A stretch of DNA of 64,000 nt from an uncultured Microbacterium sp. (GTDB lineage: Bacteria; Actinomycetota; Actinomycetes; Actinomycetales; Microbacteriaceae): the NCBI RefSeq assembly GCF_947489255.1, contig NZ_CANLCY010000002.1, forward strand, positions 655,848 to 719,847. Direction: 5' to 3'. Made by a program: the position numbers and the translations under genes. Below the pieces are notes generated by a model. It saw nothing but the letters and a program-made list of their open reading frames with translations, made no database searches and was not told the DNA's origin. Positions 1 through 7,683 of this stretch are shown piece by piece; the stretch's first letter is position 1, and each line of letters starts with the position of its first letter.

Positions 1-1
1 C

Positions 2-499
2 TCCGACGCCGCACCCGCCTTCGGCGCGGCGCCGTCCGGCCCTCCCGCGTACCCCGCTCCCGCCTCCGGCGAGCCCGCCACCCCGCCCTATGACACCACC
101 GGCGCCTCGAGCTCCACCTACGGCGCCCCCGCCTACGGAGCTCCGACCCCCGGCGCCCCCGCGTACGGCGCCCCGGCCTACGGCGGATCGGCGTACGGCG
201 CCGCCTCGTACGGCTACGGCACCGCCCCGGCCCGCACGAACCCCCTCGCGATCGTCTCGCTCGTGGCATCCCTCGTGGGGATCTTCGTCATCCCCGTGAT
301 CGGGCAGATCGTGGGCATCGTCACCGGACACATCTCGCTCAAGCAGATCAAGACGTCGGGCGAGCGCGGGCGCGGAATGGGACTCGCCGGCCTGCTGATC
401 GGCTACATCAGCCTCGGACTCGCGGCACTGCTCATCGTCGGCTTCATCATCCTGGTCGCGGTCAGCGCCGGGGCGTCGGGCTCGCGATACGGCGTCTGA
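2..499 (+). CDS. DUF4190-type membrane protein, 5' end cut by the window edge
   Basis: The reading frame is open from the window edge, so the true start lies upstream. The visible N-terminal part, about 75 residues, is low-complexity and dominated by Gly, Ala, Pro and Tyr, with repeated GAPAYG-like units. It is followed by two hydrophobic segments separated by a short polar loop (around HISLKQIKTSGERGRG). A disordered Pro/Tyr/Gly-rich tail followed by two transmembrane helices with a conserved K-T-x-G-x-x-G-x-G loop is the usual DUF4190 layout in Actinobacteria. These are small membrane proteins of unknown biochemical role. It ends in TGA at 497-499. Function is not inferred beyond membrane location. 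Confidence 0.8.
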   Translation, partial: SDAAPAFGAAPSGPPAYPAPASGEPATPPYDTTGASSSTYGAPAYGAPTPGAPAYGAPAYGGSAYGAASYGYGTAPARTNPLAIVSLVASLVGIFVIPVIGQIVGIVTGHISLKQIKTSGERGRGMGLAGLLIGYISLGLAALLIVGFIILVAVSAGASGSRYGV

Positions 500-742
500 G
501 CCCTCCGCGGGCGGATCGCCACGCCAGGGTCGCCGCGACGCCTCTGCGTCGGCGGCAGCGAACGCGCCGCGCGCAGGCGACGGACCCGGGGGTCGTCGAC
601 GCCCCGAACACGCCGACCGCGAGCGACGGGGCGGGGCTGTCGGAACCGTCAGCCCGTCCCAATCGCGCGAAGCGCACGGCCCCGACGATTCCCCGGTCCC
701 GTCCCTCTTGTCATGACATCGAGAAGACCGTTCCCCGAACGC

Positions 743-771
743 GCCGACCCCGGTCCGCACGGGCGTACCCT
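743..771 (+). promoter_or_regulatory. Candidate promoter for a leaderless DUF3099 transcript
   Basis: A -10-like TACCCT lies at 766-771. Only 9 nt separate it from the GTG start at 781, and no Shine-Dalgarno sequence is visible, which is what a leaderless mRNA would show. The -35 position (GCCGAC, 743-748) is weak. The 9-mer CGTACCCTG recurs at 1521-1529 before the SURF1 leader ORF. The rest of the 281-bp gap (500-780) shows only a 10-bp palindrome, TGTCATGACA, at 709-718. Confidence 0.35.
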
Positions 772-780
772 GAGACCACT

Positions 781-1155
781 GTGAAGACCAACCGCGCCGC
801 CCAATCCGCGACGTCGCTCCCCAAGGCTCCCCGGGAGGACGCCGACAGCCGTTTCGCCAAGTACATGGTGATGATGGGGATCCGCATCGCGTGCTTCATC
901 GCGATGGCGGTCGTCACGCCCTACGGCTGGTATACGTTCGTCTTCGCGGCGGGGGCCATCTTCCTCCCCTATCTCGCGGTCATCGTCGCCAACGTCGGTC
1001 AAGACGCGGCCGACACCACCGCGATCAGTCCCGAGCGTGCGATCGAAGCGCCGCGTCCCGCACCCGCGGCCGCCGCGGCCGCGTCCGACGGCCCCGTCGT
1101 CATCCGCATCGCCGAGACCCCGCGCCTCGACGCGCCCCGCGACGACCGCCCGTGA
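781..1155 (+). CDS. DUF3099 family membrane protein
   Basis: A 124-residue protein with a GTG start. After a polar N-terminus of about 25 residues come two hydrophobic segments (around MGIRIACFIAMAVV and TFVFAAGAIFLPYLAVIV). The R-x-R/x-Y-M-x-M-M-G-I-R entry into the first helix is characteristic of DUF3099. The C-terminal 40 residues are Ala/Pro-rich and probably cytoplasmic. The role is unknown; the family is a small actinobacterial membrane protein. The stop overlaps the next GTG by 4 bp (GTGA), so the two genes are probably translated together. The gene lies upstream of the SURF1 gene. Confidence 0.75.
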   Translation: MKTNRAAQSATSLPKAPREDADSRFAKYMVMMGIRIACFIAMAVVTPYGWYTFVFAAGAIFLPYLAVIVANVGQDAADTTAISPERAIEAPRPAPAAAAAASDGPVVIRIAETPRLDAPRDDRP

Positions 1156-1508
1156 GCGACACCACCCCCCGTCACGCGCCCCGGGGCGACGTGCCCGTGA
1201 GTCGTACGCACCCGAGCGAAACCTTCGCGAGCGACGCCACCCCGAGCGACGCCACCCCGAGCGGCGCACCCCGGGGCGACGCGCCCACGGGCGGCGCACC
1301 ACGGGACGACGCACCAGCCGAGTGTTCCCGGGCCGGATGCCGCGACACCGCCGTCTGGGCGATCCGCTGGCGCAATCCGCGGATCCACACCGCCGATCGC
1401 CGCAAGACCTGGGTCGCGTGCGACGAGCACGTCGCCTATCTGCGCGAATTCCTGACGGCGCGCGACTTCCCCGTCGAGGTCGGTGCTCTCACGGGCGAAT
1501 CGGTCTGA
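1152..1508 (+). CDS. Small Cys/His protein with a repetitive N-terminus
   Basis: The 118-residue product starts at a GTG overlapping the DUF3099 stop (GTGA). The first 55 residues are low-complexity: DATPS, GAPRGDAP and similar units are repeated. At DNA level GCGACGCCACCCCGAGC occurs twice in tandem near 1231-1264. The C-terminal 60 residues look like a folded zinc-binding module: C-x4-C (CSRAGC) followed about 25 residues later by C-x2-H (CDEH). I recognise this C-terminal module as conserved in Actinobacteria, but it has no function I can name. Because the repeat segment is so unlike the rest, the true start could be internal, near the first Cys. Confidence 0.6.
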   Translation: MSDTTPRHAPRGDVPVSRTHPSETFASDATPSDATPSGAPRGDAPTGGAPRDDAPAECSRAGCRDTAVWAIRWRNPRIHTADRRKTWVACDEHVAYLREFLTARDFPVEVGALTGESV

Positions 1509-1535
1509 GCGTCCGTGCGACGTACCCTGGTTGAC

Positions 1536-1589
1536 GTGGATGCACGACCCGGAGTGAGCGCGGCCCCCGAGCGCGGAGCGTCCGCATGA
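1536..1589 (+). CDS. Candidate 17-residue leader ORF coupled to SURF1
   Basis: GTG at 1536 opens a 17-codon frame whose TGA (1587-1589) overlaps the SURF1 ATG (1586) as ATGA. A -10-like TACCCT at 1523-1528 lies 7 nt upstream of the GTG and no ribosome-binding site is visible, which would fit a leaderless transcript. Its translation could deliver ribosomes to the SURF1 start, which itself has no good Shine-Dalgarno. The deduced peptide (V-D-A-R-P-G-V-S-A-A-P-E...) has no recognisable motif. That it is translated is an inference. Confidence 0.35.
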   Translation: MDARPGVSAAPERGASA

Positions 1590-2476
1590 GCGCCCGCGAG
1601 ATGCCCGCCCTGGGCCGCTGGGCGATGTACGTCGGCGTCGCGATCCTCTTCGCCGTCGCGTGCGCGTTCCTGTCGAACTGGCAGTTCTCCCGCAACGCCG
1701 AGCGCAGCGAGCAGCTGCAGCTCGTCGCCGACAACTACGACGCCCCGGCCGTCGCCCTGGGCGACCTCCTCGCCCCCGGCGCCGATCTCACCCCGTCCGA
1801 CGAGTGGCGGCCCGTACGGCTGGAAGGGCAGTACCTCGCCGACGAGCAGCTCCTCGTGCGCAACCGCGCGCACGGTGGCTCGGCCGCCTACGAGCAGCTC
1901 GTCCCCTTCCGACTGACCGACGGACGCGTCTTCCTCGTCGACCGCGGCTGGCTCCCGCCCGGCAACCGTCAGGCCGACCCCGACGAGATCCCCGCCCCGC
2001 CCTCGGGAGACGTGGTCGTCGAGGTGCGATTGCGTCCCGGCGAGGCGGCGCCCACCTCGGGCCGCACGGCCGAGGCCGGGCAGGTGCCGACGATCAACCT
2101 CGGCCTCGTCGCCGCACAGACGGGACCGCTCGAACAGGGTGCGTACGGACTGCTGATGTCGGAGACCCCCGCCCCGGCATCCGCTCCCTTCCCCATCGAT
2201 CCGCCCAGCAACGACCCGGGGCCCTACCTGTCGTACGCGATCCAGTGGATCCTCTTCGCCATCATGGGCTTCGCCTTCATCACCTACGTGATCGTCAACG
2301 AGCGCAAGCTCCGCCGAGAAGAGGCCGACGACGACGAGTCCCCCCTCACCGCGGCCGCATCCACGCCGTCCTCGGGCGAGCGCCGCCGGATCGACCCGGT
2401 GGCCCTCCACCGCTCGCGCAAGCGCCCGAAAGACCGCGACGCCGACGACGAGGACGCCCTGCTCGACGCACGCTGA
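1586..2476 (+). CDS. SURF1 family cytochrome oxidase assembly protein
   Basis: SURF1 proteins help insert cofactors into cytochrome c oxidase, probably by handling heme A. The 296-residue product has the family layout: an N-terminal transmembrane helix (about residues 12-30), then the F-x-x-x-x-W-Q-x-x-R-N-x-x-R region, a large extracytoplasmic domain containing the D-R-G-W motif, a second helix near residues 215-240, and a charged cytoplasmic tail of about 50 residues. This layout fits an actinobacterial SURF1. Heme A synthase and heme O synthase genes occur at 17-20 kb in the same window, consistent with an aa3-type oxidase in this organism. The ATG overlaps a possible 17-codon leader ORF. 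Confidence 0.88.
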   Translation: MSAREMPALGRWAMYVGVAILFAVACAFLSNWQFSRNAERSEQLQLVADNYDAPAVALGDLLAPGADLTPSDEWRPVRLEGQYLADEQLLVRNRAHGGSAAYEQLVPFRLTDGRVFLVDRGWLPPGNRQADPDEIPAPPSGDVVVEVRLRPGEAAPTSGRTAEAGQVPTINLGLVAAQTGPLEQGAYGLLMSETPAPASAPFPIDPPSNDPGPYLSYAIQWILFAIMGFAFITYVIVNERKLRREEADDDESPLTAAASTPSSGERRRIDPVALHRSRKRPKDRDADDEDALLDAR

Positions 2477-2524
2477 ACCGGAGCGGATGCCGAGCCCGGA
2501 CGCGCTGAGGCGCCGTGAGGCGGA

Positions 2525-2549
2525 CGGATGCCGCCGGTCACGGCATCCG
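2525..2549. terminator. Bidirectional terminator hairpin
   Basis: CGGATGCCG (2525-2533) and CGGCATCCG (2541-2549) form a perfect 9-bp stem with a 7-nt loop. It lies between the convergent SURF1 and ABC-F genes. Both arms contain the over-represented heptamer GGATGCC. Confidence 0.6.
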
Positions 2550-2560
2550 GTCCGGGGCGA

Positions 2561-4159
2561 TTACGCGAGCGTGATGAGGTCCGCGTAGTCGCGACCCCAG
2601 ATGTCCTCGACGCCGTCGGGGAGGATCAGCACGCGCTCGGGGTTGAGCGCCTCGACGGCGCCTTCGTCGTGCGAGACGAGGACGACCGCGCCCTCGTAGT
2701 GCGCGAGCGCCCCCAGGATCTCCTCGCGCGAGGCGGGGTCGAGGTTGTTCGTCGGCTCGTCGAGCAGCAGCATGTTCGCCGACGACACCACGAGCGTCGC
2801 GAGCGACAGACGCGTCTTCTCGCCGCCCGACAGCACGCCCGCGGGCTTGAGCACGTCATCCCCGACGAAGAGGAACGACCCGAGCACCTTGCGCGCCTCG
2901 GTCGCCGTGATGTGCGGGGCCGACGACATCATGTTCTCGAGCACCGAGCGGTTCACGTCGAGGTTCTCGTGCTCCTGCGCGTAGTAGCCGATCTTCAGGC
3001 CGTGCCCGGGCTCGAGCTGACCGGTGTCGGGCTGGTCGACGCCGGCGAGGATGCGCAGCAGCGTCGTCTTGCCCGCACCGTTCAGGCCCAGGATGACCAC
3101 GCGCGAACCGCGGTCGATCGCGAGATCGACGTCGGTGAAGATCTCCAGCGATCCGTACGACTTCGACAGACCGGATGCCATGAGCGGGGTCTTGCCGCAC
3201 GGTGCCGGCTTGGGGAAGCGGAGCTTGGCGACCCGCTCGTCCTGACGCACGTCGTCGAGGCCCGAGAGCATCTTCTCGGCGCGGGCGACCATCTGGTGCG
3301 CCGCCGCGGCCTTCGACGCCTTGGCGCCGAAGCGCGCCGCCTGCAGCTGCAGAGCGGTCGCCTTCTTCTCGACGTTGGCGCGCTCCTTCTTGCGGCGCTC
3401 CTCGTCCGCGACCCGCTGACGCAGGTAGTTCTTCCAGTTCATGTTGTAGACGTCGATGACCTGGCGGTTGGCGTCGAGGTAGAACACGCGGTTCACCGTC
3501 TCGCCCACCAGTTCCACGTCGTGCGAGATCACGATGAGCCCGCCCTTGTAGCCCTTGAGGAACTCGCGCAGCCACACCACGCTGTCGGCGTCGAGGTGGT
3601 TGGTCGGCTCGTCGAGGATCATCGTCTGCGCGTCCGAGAACAGGATGCGCGCGAGCTCGATACGGCGTCGCTGACCACCCGACAGGGTCTTCAGCGGCTG
3701 ATCGAGGATCCGGTCGGGCAACGACAGGTTGTGGGCGATGGATGCCGCCTCGGCCTCCGCCGCGTATCCGCCCGCGGCTTCGAACTGCTCGGTGAGACGG
3801 GCGTACTTCTTCATCGCCTTGGCCGCGACCGCGGCATCGTCGTCGCCCATCGCCATCGACGCCTCGTGCATGCCGAGGGCGAGCGAGCCCAGGCCGCGCG
3901 CGTCGAGGATGCGGGTGCGCGCGAGCATCTCGGGGTCGCCCGAGCGCGGGTCCTGCGGCAGGTAGCCCAGCTCGCCCGAGCGGTCGACGCCGCCGTTCGA
4001 GGGCAGCAGGTCGCCGGCGAGCACCTTCGTCAGGGTGGTCTTCCCGGCGCCGTTGCGCCCGACGAGGCCGATCTTGTCGCCGTCGGAGACGCGGAACGCC
4101 ACGTCGGACATGAGCACGCGGGCACCCACGCGGATCTCGAGGTCGTGCACGGCGAGCAC
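2561..4159 (-). CDS. ABC-F family ATPase (duplicated ATP-binding cassette)
   Basis: A soluble protein of 532 residues with two ABC nucleotide-binding domains and no membrane segments. It belongs to the ABC-F class, which acts on ribosomes (translation factors or antibiotic-target protection). NBD1 has Walker A GRNGAGKTT at about 34-42, signature LSGGQ and Walker B LDEPTNHLD. NBD2 has GLNGAGKTT, LSGGE and LDEPTNNLD. A charged linker of about 80 residues rich in Lys, Arg and Ala separates them. The GTG at 4159 is chosen because the conserved domain begins directly after it; an in-frame extension to 4396 is low-complexity. The drug specificity, if any, cannot be read from sequence. Confidence 0.9.
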   Translation of the reverse strand: MLAVHDLEIRVGARVLMSDVAFRVSDGDKIGLVGRNGAGKTTLTKVLAGDLLPSNGGVDRSGELGYLPQDPRSGDPEMLARTRILDARGLGSLALGMHEASMAMGDDDAAVAAKAMKKYARLTEQFEAAGGYAAEAEAASIAHNLSLPDRILDQPLKTLSGGQRRRIELARILFSDAQTMILDEPTNHLDADSVVWLREFLKGYKGGLIVISHDVELVGETVNRVFYLDANRQVIDVYNMNWKNYLRQRVADEERRKKERANVEKKATALQLQAARFGAKASKAAAAHQMVARAEKMLSGLDDVRQDERVAKLRFPKPAPCGKTPLMASGLSKSYGSLEIFTDVDLAIDRGSRVVILGLNGAGKTTLLRILAGVDQPDTGQLEPGHGLKIGYYAQEHENLDVNRSVLENMMSSAPHITATEARKVLGSFLFVGDDVLKPAGVLSGGEKTRLSLATLVVSSANMLLLDEPTNNLDPASREEILGALAHYEGAVVLVSHDEGAVEALNPERVLILPDGVEDIWGRDYADLITLA

Positions 4160-4414
4160 AGCGAACGTCCGTTCAGTCGGGGATGGGGAACAGGCCGAGA
4201 AAGGCCAGCCACCCAGTATACGGCGCGCCCCTGCGAACCCGTCGACAGCCTCGTCCGCAGCGCGCATCCACCACTGCGGTGACGCACCGGACGACCCGGG
4301 ATGCCGACTCCTGGGCACGACGAACACCCCGGCTCCCGGGTGTCTCGGCGTCGAGACGATCCCCCGCCCGGGTGGCATCCGGGTTTGCGTTCTCACCCGG
4401 CGACTGACCTAAAC

Positions 4415-4433
4415 TAAGCCTATCCTTACCTAA
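4415..4433. promoter_or_regulatory. DtxR/IdeR-type iron box upstream of the siderophore ABC operon
   Basis: Read on the minus strand the 19-mer is TTAGGTAAGGATAGGCTTA. It matches the DtxR/IdeR/DmdR consensus TTAGGTTAGGCTAACCTAA at 14 of 19 positions. It ends 5 nt before the AGGAGG ribosome-binding site of the binding-protein gene. TAAACT at 4410-4415 could be the -10 of the promoter that the box would occlude. Iron-dependent repression is inferred from the site and from the operon's role. Confidence 0.75.
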
Positions 4434-4450
4434 CACGCAGGAGGCTCTTC

Positions 4451-5482
4451 GTGTCCCGATTCCGCGCTCTGGCGGCCCTCGCCGTCGGTTCCGCCCTCGT
4501 CCTGACCGGCTGCGCCGGCACCTCCGCCGCCCCCGGCGAGCAGGGAGCCGCGTCCGACGACGCCGGCTTCCCCGTCACGATCGAGAACGTCTTCGGCGAG
4601 ACCACCATCGACGCCAAACCCGAGCGCGTCGTCACCGTCGACTGGGGCAACCAGGACGTCGCCCTGGCTCTCGGCGTCGTGCCGGTCGCCATGCCGAAGG
4701 TCACCTACGGAGACGAGGACGGCGACGGACTCCTTCCCTGGACCAAGGACAAGCTGGCCGAGCTCGGCGCCGAGACGCCCGTGCTGATGGACGAGTCGAA
4801 CGGCTACGACTACGAGGCCATCGCGGACGCCCAGCCCGACGTCATCCTGGCCGCCTACTCGGGCATGACGCAGGAGCAGTACGACACGCTGAGCAAGATC
4901 GCGCCGGTGGTCACCTACCAGGACGTCGCCTGGGGCACCACCTGGCAGCAGATGACGGTCCTCGACGGCACCGCCCTCGGCCTCAAGGACGAAGCGGACG
5001 CGCTCGTCGCCGAAAAGGAGGAGCACATCGCCGCCGAAGCGGCGAAGTACCCCGCCCTCGCGGACAAGAAGTCGCTGCTGACCTACTTCGACCCGACGAA
5101 CCTGTCGACCCTCGGCTTCTACAGCACGCTCGACCCGCGCATGGGATACCTGCAGGAGCTCGGACTGGCCCCCTCCTCCTACGTGTCCGAGGAGTCGGCC
5201 GCGTCGGAGACCTTCTGGTTCACCCCCAGCACCGAGCAGATCGAGAAGTTCGCCGACGTCGACGTGATGGTCGCCTACGGCAGCGACGACATGATCGCCG
5301 CGATGCAGGCCGACCCCCTGCTGTCGAAGGTGCCCGCCGTGAAGAACGGCGCCATCGCCGTGGTCGAGGACAACTCGACCCTCTCGTCTGCGATCACGCC
5401 GACCCCCCTCAACATCGGCACCAGCTACGGCGACGACTACATCGCGCTGGTGGGCGCGGCCGCCGAGAAGGCGGCGTCCTGA
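4451..5482 (+). CDS. Iron-siderophore ABC transporter substrate-binding lipoprotein
   Basis: The product binds ferric siderophore outside the cell and delivers it to the permease. It has a signal peptide with a lipobox (V-L-T-G-C, Cys21), so it is membrane-anchored. The mature part shows the FepB/FhuD (periplasmic binding type III) layout: an R-V-V-T-V-D-W strand near residue 57, then D-V-I-L-A-A-Y near 135, then a long central helix. The GTG start has a strong AGGAGG 6 nt upstream. It is the first gene of a four-gene importer operon under an iron box. The precise siderophore is unknown. Confidence 0.9.
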   Translation: MSRFRALAALAVGSALVLTGCAGTSAAPGEQGAASDDAGFPVTIENVFGETTIDAKPERVVTVDWGNQDVALALGVVPVAMPKVTYGDEDGDGLLPWTKDKLAELGAETPVLMDESNGYDYEAIADAQPDVILAAYSGMTQEQYDTLSKIAPVVTYQDVAWGTTWQQMTVLDGTALGLKDEADALVAEKEEHIAAEAAKYPALADKKSLLTYFDPTNLSTLGFYSTLDPRMGYLQELGLAPSSYVSEESAASETFWFTPSTEQIEKFADVDVMVAYGSDDMIAAMQADPLLSKVPAVKNGAIAVVEDNSTLSSAITPTPLNIGTSYGDDYIALVGAAAEKAAS

Positions 5483-5507
5483 TGCACGCCTCCCGTCCGT
5501 CGGCGCG

Positions 5508-6554
5508 ATGACCGCTCTCGCTCCGACCGTCACCGCCCCCGGCGACGCACGCCCGCGTCGCTGGGGGCGGCGACGCGTCGTCGGCGTCGTCGCTCTCGTC
5601 ATCCTGCTGCTCATCGCCGTGATCCTGTCGGTCACCTTCGGCGCGCGCGACGTCACGGCCGCCGACGTCTGGGCCGGCCTGAACGGCTCCACCGACTCGG
5701 CCTCCAGCGCCGCGGTCGCGAAGCGCATCCCCCGGACCGTCCTCGCGATCCTCGTCGGAGCCGCGCTCGCCGTCGCGGGCACCGTGCTGCAAGGGGCCAC
5801 GCGCAACCCGCTGGCCGACCCGCAGATCCTCGGGATCAACGGGGGTGCGGGACTCGCGATCGTCACGGGCATCGCCTTCTTCGGCCTCAGCTCGCCCTCG
5901 ATGTACATCTGGACTGGGATGCTGGGGGCCGCCGGTGCTGCCGTGCTCGTCTACGCCATCGGTTCCCTCGGGCGGGGAGGGGCGACCCCCCTGCGCCTCG
6001 CCCTCGCCGGCGCCGTCACGGCGGTGGCCTTCAGCTCGCTGACGAGCGCGATCCTGCTCCCCCGCACCGAGGTGCTGAACGTCTTCCGGTTCTGGCAGAT
6101 CGGGGGCGTCGGCGGGGCCACGTTCCCGACGATCCTGCAGGTGCTCCCCTTCCTCGGCGTGGGTCTGCTCGTCAGCCTCGCCAGCGCGTCGGCGTTGAAC
6201 ACCCTCGCCCTCGGCGACGAACTCGCCGCCGGCCTCGGCGCGCGCGTGCGCACCGCGCGCCTGATCGCGACCGGCGGCGCCGTCGTGCTCTGCGGTGCGG
6301 CCACCGCCGTCGCCGGTCCCATCGGTTTCGTGGGGCTCGTCGTGCCGCACATGCTCCGCCTCCTCGTCGGCGTCGACCACCGGTGGCTCCTTCCCGTGTC
6401 GGCACTGGGCGGGGCGACGCTGCTCACCCTCGCCGACGTCGTCGGACGCGTCGTCGCCCGTCCCGAAGAGATCGAGGTCGGCATCGTCACCGCCATCGTC
6501 GGTGCTCCGTTCTTCATCGCGCTCGTGCGCCGACAGAGGATGAGGGCCCTGTGA
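5508..6554 (+). CDS. FecCD-family iron-siderophore permease, subunit 1
   Basis: An integral membrane subunit of the ferric-siderophore importer, 348 residues, with about nine or ten predicted transmembrane helices. The FecCD hallmarks are present: RIPRTVLAILVGAALAVAG followed by GTVLQGATRNPLADPQILGINGGAG after the second helix, and GPIGFVGLVVPHMLRLLVG in the cytoplasmic coupling loop that contacts the ATPase. It begins 25 bp after the binding-protein gene. Its end overlaps the second permease by 4 bp (GTGA), consistent with coupled synthesis of a heterodimer. Confidence 0.92.
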   Translation: MTALAPTVTAPGDARPRRWGRRRVVGVVALVILLLIAVILSVTFGARDVTAADVWAGLNGSTDSASSAAVAKRIPRTVLAILVGAALAVAGTVLQGATRNPLADPQILGINGGAGLAIVTGIAFFGLSSPSMYIWTGMLGAAGAAVLVYAIGSLGRGGATPLRLALAGAVTAVAFSSLTSAILLPRTEVLNVFRFWQIGGVGGATFPTILQVLPFLGVGLLVSLASASALNTLALGDELAAGLGARVRTARLIATGGAVVLCGAATAVAGPIGFVGLVVPHMLRLLVGVDHRWLLPVSALGGATLLTLADVVGRVVARPEEIEVGIVTAIVGAPFFIALVRRQRMRAL

Positions 6555-7627
6555 GCACGTCCATCGCGCCTCTCGGCGCCCTTCCGAGCGCTGCGCCCGA
6601 CACCCTGGCATCCGTCGTCGCGGGTCGACGCCGTCGGCGGCGACGCTGGCTCGTCGTCACGGGCGTGCTCGCCGCCCTCGTGCTGGTGTCGTTCGCCCTC
6701 AGCCTCATGCTCGGTCAGACCTTCTACTCCCCGGCGGATGTCTGGGGTGTCGTGACCGGTCGACGCGTGGCGGGAGCGTCGTTCACCGTCGGAGAGCTGC
6801 GCCTGCCGCGGGCGATGACGGGACTTCTCACGGGCCTCTGCTTCGGCATGGGCGGGGTGGTCTTCCAGACCATGCTCCGCAACGCCCTCGCCAGTCCCGA
6901 CGTCATCGGCATCAACACCGGGGCCAGCGCCGCCGCCGTCATCGGCATCGTCGTCCTCGGCCTGAGCGAGACGGGCGTGTCGTTCCTCGCGATGGCCGCA
7001 GCCCTCACCGTCGCACTCGTCATCTACCTCTTGGCCTACCGCGACGGCAGCTCCGGGGCGCGGCTCATCCTCGTCGGCATCGGCGTGGCCGCCATGTGCC
7101 AGGCCGTCGTGTCGTACGTGATCGCGCGCGCCGCACAGTACGACCTCCCCGCCGCCATGCGCTGGATCACCGGCAACCTGAACGACGCCACGTGGGATCG
7201 CGCCCTCCCCGTGCTCTTCGCGGTCGTCGTGCTCGGCCCGGTGCTGCTGGTCCTCTCGGGGCGCCTCGAGGTCCTCCGCATGGGCGACGACACCGCCTCG
7301 GCCATCGGCCTGCCCGTCGAGCGCAGCCGTCTGCTGCTGATCGTGGCGGCGGTCGGACTCCTCGCCTTCGGCACCGCCGCGGCGGGACCCATCGCGTTCG
7401 TGTCGTTCCTGGCCGGCCCCATCGCCGTGCGTCTGCTGGGGCCGGTCGGCTCGCCCGTGCTGCCGGCCGGTCTCGTGGGCGCGCTGCTCGTGCTCGTCGC
7501 GGACTTCGCCGCCCAGTACGCCTTCGGCACACGCCTGCCCGTCGGTGTGATCACCGGCGTGCTGGGGGCGCCCTACCTCGTCTTCCTGCTCATCCGCAGC
7601 AGCCGATCCGAAGGAACGTCGCTATGA
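6551..7627 (+). CDS. FecCD-family iron-siderophore permease, subunit 2
   Basis: The second membrane subunit, 358 residues, starts at the GTG that overlaps the previous stop. It shows the same family motifs: LRLPRAMTGLLTGLCFGMGG, the N-A-L-A-S-P-D-V-I-G-I-N segment, and GPIAFVSFLAGPIAVRLLGP as the coupling loop. About nine hydrophobic helices are visible. Two different permease subunits plus one ATPase is the usual FepDGC/FecCDE arrangement. The stop overlaps a 19-codon ORF by ATGA, which in turn overlaps the ATPase start. Confidence 0.92.
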   Translation: MSTSIAPLGALPSAAPDTLASVVAGRRRRRRRWLVVTGVLAALVLVSFALSLMLGQTFYSPADVWGVVTGRRVAGASFTVGELRLPRAMTGLLTGLCFGMGGVVFQTMLRNALASPDVIGINTGASAAAVIGIVVLGLSETGVSFLAMAAALTVALVIYLLAYRDGSSGARLILVGIGVAAMCQAVVSYVIARAAQYDLPAAMRWITGNLNDATWDRALPVLFAVVVLGPVLLVLSGRLEVLRMGDDTASAIGLPVERSRLLLIVAAVGLLAFGTAAAGPIAFVSFLAGPIAVRLLGPVGSPVLPAGLVGALLVLVADFAAQYAFGTRLPVGVITGVLGAPYLVFLLIRSSRSEGTSL

Positions 7628-7683
7628 CTCTCCCTGGACAGCCGACTCCTCCCCGCTCCCGTTTCGGAGGGATGACACGATGA
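7624..7683 (+). CDS. Candidate 19-residue coupling ORF between permease and ATPase
   Basis: ATG at 7624 overlaps the permease stop as ATGA, and its own TGA (7681-7683) overlaps the ATPase ATG at 7680, again as ATGA. The 19-codon peptide (M-T-L-P-G-Q-P-T-P-P-R-S-R-F...) is Pro/Arg-rich. It ends over the ATPase ribosome-binding site, GGAGGG at 7666-7671. Both overlaps are exact, so a ribosome could translate straight through from permease to ATPase. This could also be a chance by-product of a 50-bp spacer. Confidence 0.4.
   Translation: MTLPGQPTPPRSRFGGMTR

Noticed and set aside
709-718. Palindrome TGTCATGACA as an operator
   Set aside because: Only 10 bp, single occurrence, and no known regulator in the window; reported only as part of the gap description.
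1152-1330. Tandem DNA repeats near 1230-1320 as a CRISPR-like or mobile element
   Set aside because: The repeats are short, imperfect and in frame, encoding a low-complexity protein segment.
2157-2180. ATGTCGGAG inside the SURF1 gene as a damage promoter
   Set aside because: No TAnnnT follows at 8 nt and no start codon is near.
2528-4282. A 584-residue plus-strand open frame opposite the ABC-F gene
   Set aside because: Shadow of a gene with two complete ATP-binding cassettes; no start signal and no motif.
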